In this document: positions 59,821 through 64,000 of the stretch, in pieces
How positions within the stretch are numbered: the first letter of the stretch is position 1
How the letters are laid out: each line of letters starts with the position of its first letter
DNA from: Casuarius casuarius
Taxonomy: Eukaryota > Chordata > Aves > Casuariiformes > Casuariidae
Assembly (NCBI GenBank): GCA_003342895.1
Contig: PTFA01000024.1
Coordinates: 2,831,592-2,895,591 of the forward strand
Length of the DNA: 64,000 nucleotides
Reading direction: 5' to 3'
Notes under the pieces: model-generated
Told to the model about the DNA's origin: nothing
What the model saw: only the letters and a program-made list of their open reading frames with translations
Database searches by the model: none
Made by a program: the position numbers and the translations under genes

Positions 59821-62158
59821 AGAAAATAAAAGCCCGAATCTTGGAAAGCATCAAGGAGCAATTTTTTTCTTTACTGGGTTAGCGAAAATGCCAGTTTATT
59901 CTTCCAATTTTGTCGTTATTTCTACCTTCAAAACTTAGGAGGAAACAATTTTGGCAAGTGGGGCTGCTGGCAGAGGCGCTGACAGCTGCCCTCGCTCCTC
60001 TCCTCAGAGGTGGCATGGGGGTAGCAGGGTGGAGAAACCTGTTAAGATTTGACACAGTCATCCCCCAGACACTCTGGGGTAGGTCAGCCAGCAGACGTGG
60101 CTGAACGTCCCAACAGAAATCATATTTTTTTAAAAGCAGGTGTAATTTTGAGGCTGGATTTCTCAAACTCATTTGCAGTGCTTTTGTTCTAAGTCATTCC
60201 CTCTTTGGAAAAGAAATGCCCACGATCTGAAAGCAGGCTTGCGGGCTGATCACCTTGGCATGGTCCCAAGCGATTGCAGGACACCTAAACCAGGCACTTT
60301 GCCTTAAACAAGCTGACATCCCTTGTCTTTATGATCTATTTTCCCTCCAGTTCATGGTCATGCAAGTAACTGCTGATCAAACAGCAACTGCAATTGCTTC
60401 CATTGAAAAAAGTAATATTAGGAAACTATGAAGAGTATTTTTAGTTACAGAGGTGGAAACAGCGGGAAGGAGCCAGCACCTTGTGATCAGTTCGCTTTGT
60501 GCAGACCATTATCAGGCATGCTTTTGACCACTGACCGTCCACAAAACACTCTTTGGGAGCTGCAGGATTAGTAAAGTTTGCAACTGCAATGTGGTGTGCA
60601 GCAAAAGGTCTCGGTATTCAAAGCAACACTTCCTCAAACAGCTTTTCCTTCTCTGCACCATAAAGCTTGCACTTTATTTTCCTACAAATCTTTCCTCCCC
60701 TGGTTGAGCTGGAATTTTTCTTTATTTTATTCATACATTCTTATTTAAATTTACCACGATCTCCAATTTCAGATTTATTCTGGGCACAACTCAACTGACC
60801 AGATTAGGAATGCATTGGGAGTGAATCTGGAAATTAATCCGACTCCTTTTATTTTTTGCCACCAATGGGCTATTGTTTTTATTATAATTTTTTGCAGGTC
60901 CAACCCAGGTCAGTTCAGGCCTCCAGCACATAGTGCACACTCACAGAGAGTTGCATGTGCACAACTGATGGCAGACTGCAAAGCGTGGCATGGGATGGCC
61001 AGTGGAAAAACCAGTGGGGGTAGGGATTGATGTCTCCTCACACTGGCTTTGCCAATTGAACAAACCACAACTGAATGAGGCTCACAAACAGGTTAAGTCA
61101 CGAGCACCAGCTGGAATCTAAACTTACACACCAGCTATGAAACATATCTCTGAGTCATAGACATTTGTGCAGACACAGGGATGGTTAGCTCTAACCTGCA
61201 ATTCGCAAAGTTATTCTTCACCTATAGCAGCAGGTAGTAAGGAGAAATCATAATCCAATATAAACTTCTTAGAGCTGGGAGACCTGATCTTGTATGAAGT
61301 TGTTGACAGCTGTGGTACATCTTCCAAGAAAGACAAAAAAAACCCTTTCTAGTTACCTAGGCAGAAGTAGCTAATTTTGAGCTAATCTTCAGGTACTGTG
61401 ATAACGAAGAAAGTGTAAATAGCTGTGCAAACAAGCTGTGCAAAAAATAGTGCAAACAGGCAGCTTTGATTACAGAATCAGATGCGCTGTGGGAAAAAAT
61501 GGCAAAGCTTTCATACATGGATCTGCAAAGGGTTTACCCTCTGCCAAGATCAGTGGCATTCTCCTGTCCTGATTTGGAAATGTTACTTGCCATTTGCAAA
61601 GCCTGTCAGAAAATCAAAAGAAAAAAAAAAAAGGAAAAGCAGTAAGAAGTCTTGCTCTGCAACCAGCTGCCACATCAAACGTAGGGACTGCAATCTTTTG
61701 AAAAAATTCCAAAATTTTACAAGTATCTAGCTGGCAAAGGGGATGAAACCTGCTCCAGAAAGCTGGGTACTTTGGTTAGAAGAGATTCAGAAATTCTTGC
61801 GCTCTTTTCACAAGAGCATTTTGCCTGCGCATTTGCAGCAAGCCGCTTGGTTAGTTTCCAGCGCTTTTGAGCCGGGTCCCTGAAGGTCTTTCCGTCTTTC
61901 TATTGTGAAACCAGAATGTTTGTTGCTGCCCCTGGTAACTTGGAGAGTCAAACCACTGCTGCCGGGAGCTGCAGGCTCCTTAAACCGGCCACTTCGTAAC
62001 AGCCTTGTACCCACATTCCCCCATCTTATCGTTTCATGTCAACATTAATTCCCTGAATACCATGATTGGAAAGGTCCAAAAAGCAAACACTTCTTCTGCC
62101 AGTGGAAATTCGCAGCATATGGGGGATAGTGAAAAAATAACCGTCTGACTCTGACACC
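59821..62158. other. Unique AT-rich non-coding sequence
   Basis: No gene or repeat family recognised. A degenerate GCTGTGCAAA direct repeat lies near 61,423-61,460, and a run of 12 or more adenines lies just after 61,620. Confidence 0.5.
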
Positions 62159-62275
62159 ATGTTCTCGGAGTGGGGCTCGCTGTCCTTCACTGCGGATGAG
62201 TTCATGACTCAGATGACAACAGCTTTGCTCTCTGACCCTGCAGCAAATTCCCCAAAGCCAGCAAACACGCGAGAG
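62159..62275 (+). other. Weak candidate first coding exon (39 codons)
   Basis: A true ATG in a favourable context (GACACC before ATG) opens 39 codons, MFSEWGSLSF to PKPANTRE, ending exactly in phase 0 at GAG followed by GTAGGG, a plausible splice donor. The frame also contains an AP-1-like ATGACTCAG (62204-62212). The open frame continues past the donor to 62425, so splicing is not required. I recognise no protein family and no promoter. Chance is quite likely. Confidence 0.15.
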
Positions 62276-63147
62276 GTAGGGCAAAGTCAAAACACATGCA
62301 AGTGGTGTCAACACAGAGCCACTCTCCAAGGAGAGGGGGCTGTAGGGTTACGCTGCTCCTTTGCTGAGCAAATTTCAGCCTATGAATGCTGTCAGATGCT
62401 GGCTGCTGGGTGTGCAATATTATAGCTGTGCCTGTGTCCTACTGTACATCACCTCTATGGTTAGCAAAAGCCAAAGATATCGACTAGATAGGGAAGGAAC
62501 CATATATCACAGATCTGAGATTTCTCCTTAAAACCCTCAGATGAAGTCGGGGAGCACATGTCTGTGTCTGCGCACATATATAGGTAGCAAACTTTTTAAG
62601 ATCATACAGTATTCATACCCTGAAAAACTTCCAGCAAGCTTTTACATGTCAATAAACAGAAATTAAGTCCTATAGAGAACTGCCCACCAAAGTTGCTGTG
62701 ATTCTATGAGTAAATTAAGTATTTTTACATACAAATACCTGTTTACAGACTTAATTATTCATTTGTGCATGTAAGTGATTTGCATTTGTAACTCCTGTAA
62801 CTATGGCTGAAGATGAAGCACACTTTTCACAAGCACTCTTGTTTATGGGCTTCAGCATTCAGTTTTGAAAATAGAGTCCTTGGTCACTGTGCTGAAGGAA
62901 AACAGCCACTGCACACGGCTTTGAAACCTGTTTTGTCAAGGGGTTACCTTGGCCTGCTCAGGTGGTAATAGGGCAGTAGGATCAAGGTAAGCATCAGCTC
63001 TGCGGTGCTTTCTCATGAGGCTGTTCATGGTGGGGGGGATAAAGTGATTGTGCCAGAAATACCACCTCACTGTTCAAAACCTCATCTCAGGCAGTTGGTG
63101 CAGTGTCTTTGTTTTTCAGCCCTGTTAAGTGAGATGAAAGGAAAGGA
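62276..63147. other. Unique non-coding sequence
   Basis: AT-rich, nothing recognised. A G7 run lies near 63,033. Confidence 0.5.
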
Positions 63148-63200
63148 GATATATATATATGTGTGTGTATATATATATATATATATATACACACACATAC
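63148..63200. repeat. TA/TG microsatellite forming a perfect 42-bp palindrome
   Basis: A TA tract, a TG tract, a second TA tract and a CA tract follow one another. The segment 63158-63199 is a perfect inverted repeat: TATGTGTGTGTAT (63158-63170) pairs with ATACACACACATA (63187-63199) around a TA-only centre. It can form a cruciform. Confidence 0.88.
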
Positions 63201-64000
63201 GTTCTTACCCTAGTTTCCAAATGAGATGTAGTAGTACTCCCATCATCTTCCTGGAGCAGAAGTCACATGTACCCTCACCCCATTTCCAGGATTAGACTGC
63301 CCATTTCCTAGAAAAGAAGTTCATATAAATCTAAACAGTTTGCAGGAACCAAGCCATTTTCTAAAGCGTATGCACTCGGACTTTTTCTTTTGGACGATCT
63401 GTGGATCTCAACAGGAAGTGCCCTGAATTTACTGCTCGGTAAATTTACTGCTCTGAGAACAGAGTCTGGCCCATAATCCTAGTGTGATTTCTACATTGCA
63501 GTACATGATCAACAAGGCTTCCACATGTGCATATGAATGCATATTTGTGCCTTTTTGCAACACGTGCAAAAGTCTGCAGGCGATCTTTAAATAACCGTTC
63601 ACCTGTAAATAGGCCTGCACGTGCAGCCATAAAATCAGCGTATGCGTCTGCACTCTGGTGAGTATTAATCCACTACACTGAAACCACGGGCAGAGCTAAT
63701 GGAGACTCTTGGTGACGCACAGTTTGTGCAGGCAAAAGATTTATGCTGGTGAGGCCGTAAGGAGTTCATTGATCACCTATGTGGATTTGTTGCTGTTTGG
63801 CTAAATGGAGCATCAGATTACAGTTTATATGTTTTCTTCTATTAGAGTATATTCAATAAATCTAGGTATACTCAGCAGTAGAAGATCCTTGGCTGCATGA
63901 AGCTTGGGTTTGGCTTTCCTCCTGCCTCTGCTTCTGCCTGCCTTCCCGGAGTGGAGGTGAGCAGGAGGCAGGCGCGTGCCCCGCTCTCCGCTCGCCCCCT
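63201..64000. other. Unique sequence ending in a GC-rich edge
   Basis: AT-rich and unrecognised up to about 63,935. The last 60 bases become GC-rich with CpGs, so another CpG-type patch may begin at the window edge. Confidence 0.45.

Overview
The window reads as 64 kb of vertebrate non-coding DNA, most likely from a bird or another sauropsid (crocodilian and turtle are the alternatives). The only LINEs I can recognise are old, decayed CR1/L3-type elements. The SINE remnants are MIR/CORE-like, and there are fragments of the short palindromic repeats common in sauropsid genomes. I see no L1, Alu, B1 or LTR element. Repeat density is low and long AT-rich stretches alternate with short CpG-dense patches. 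I found no bacterial gene organisation, no convincing multi-exon gene, no tRNA or rRNA and no CRISPR array. The many short open frames look like chance frames: several begin at GTG or TTG, and most lie in GC-rich stretches where both strands are open.

Layout. 1-1.95 kb: unique sequence beginning with a homeodomain/SOX-motif-rich block. 1.95-3.83 kb: a 1.9 kb CR1 LINE remnant, coding strand minus. 3.8-22.6 kb: mostly unique AT-rich sequence with small GC-rich patches (5.4-6.0, 10.06-10.7, 12.4-12.7 and 20.6-20.95 kb), one CA/TA microsatellite, and three AT-rich blocks that resemble enhancers by eye (6.1, 19.45 and 21.4-21.8 kb). 22.6-22.9 kb: two short repeat relics side by side. 24.95-26.0 kb: a second, different CR1/L3 remnant, also minus, in which the reverse transcriptase core motif is still legible. 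26-44.8 kb: unique sequence with a G18 run, a 10-bp-stem hairpin and one minus-strand open stretch (30.55-30.76 kb) with a regular coiled-coil heptad pattern. 44.88-46.26 kb: a CpG-dense patch. 47.0-47.3 kb: a MIR-like SINE. 53.58-53.65 kb: a palindromic repeat relic. 54.95-59.8 kb: the most notable domain, two CpG-dense blocks separated by about 1.7 kb of AT-richer sequence, containing E-box and SOX-type motif pairs but no convincing coding sequence. 59.8-64 kb: AT-rich sequence with one weak first-exon candidate (62.16 kb) and a 42-bp perfect TG/TA palindrome (63.16-63.20 kb); the last 60 bases turn GC-rich.

Interpretation. The simplest reading is an intergenic desert or a large intron near a developmental regulator, with CpG-island-like regulatory DNA at 45-46 and 55-60 kb. 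I cannot name the locus from the sequence alone and I see no new genetic system. The best leads are the 55-59.8 kb CpG domain, the 30.6 kb coiled-coil frame, and the AT-rich blocks that should be tested for conservation.
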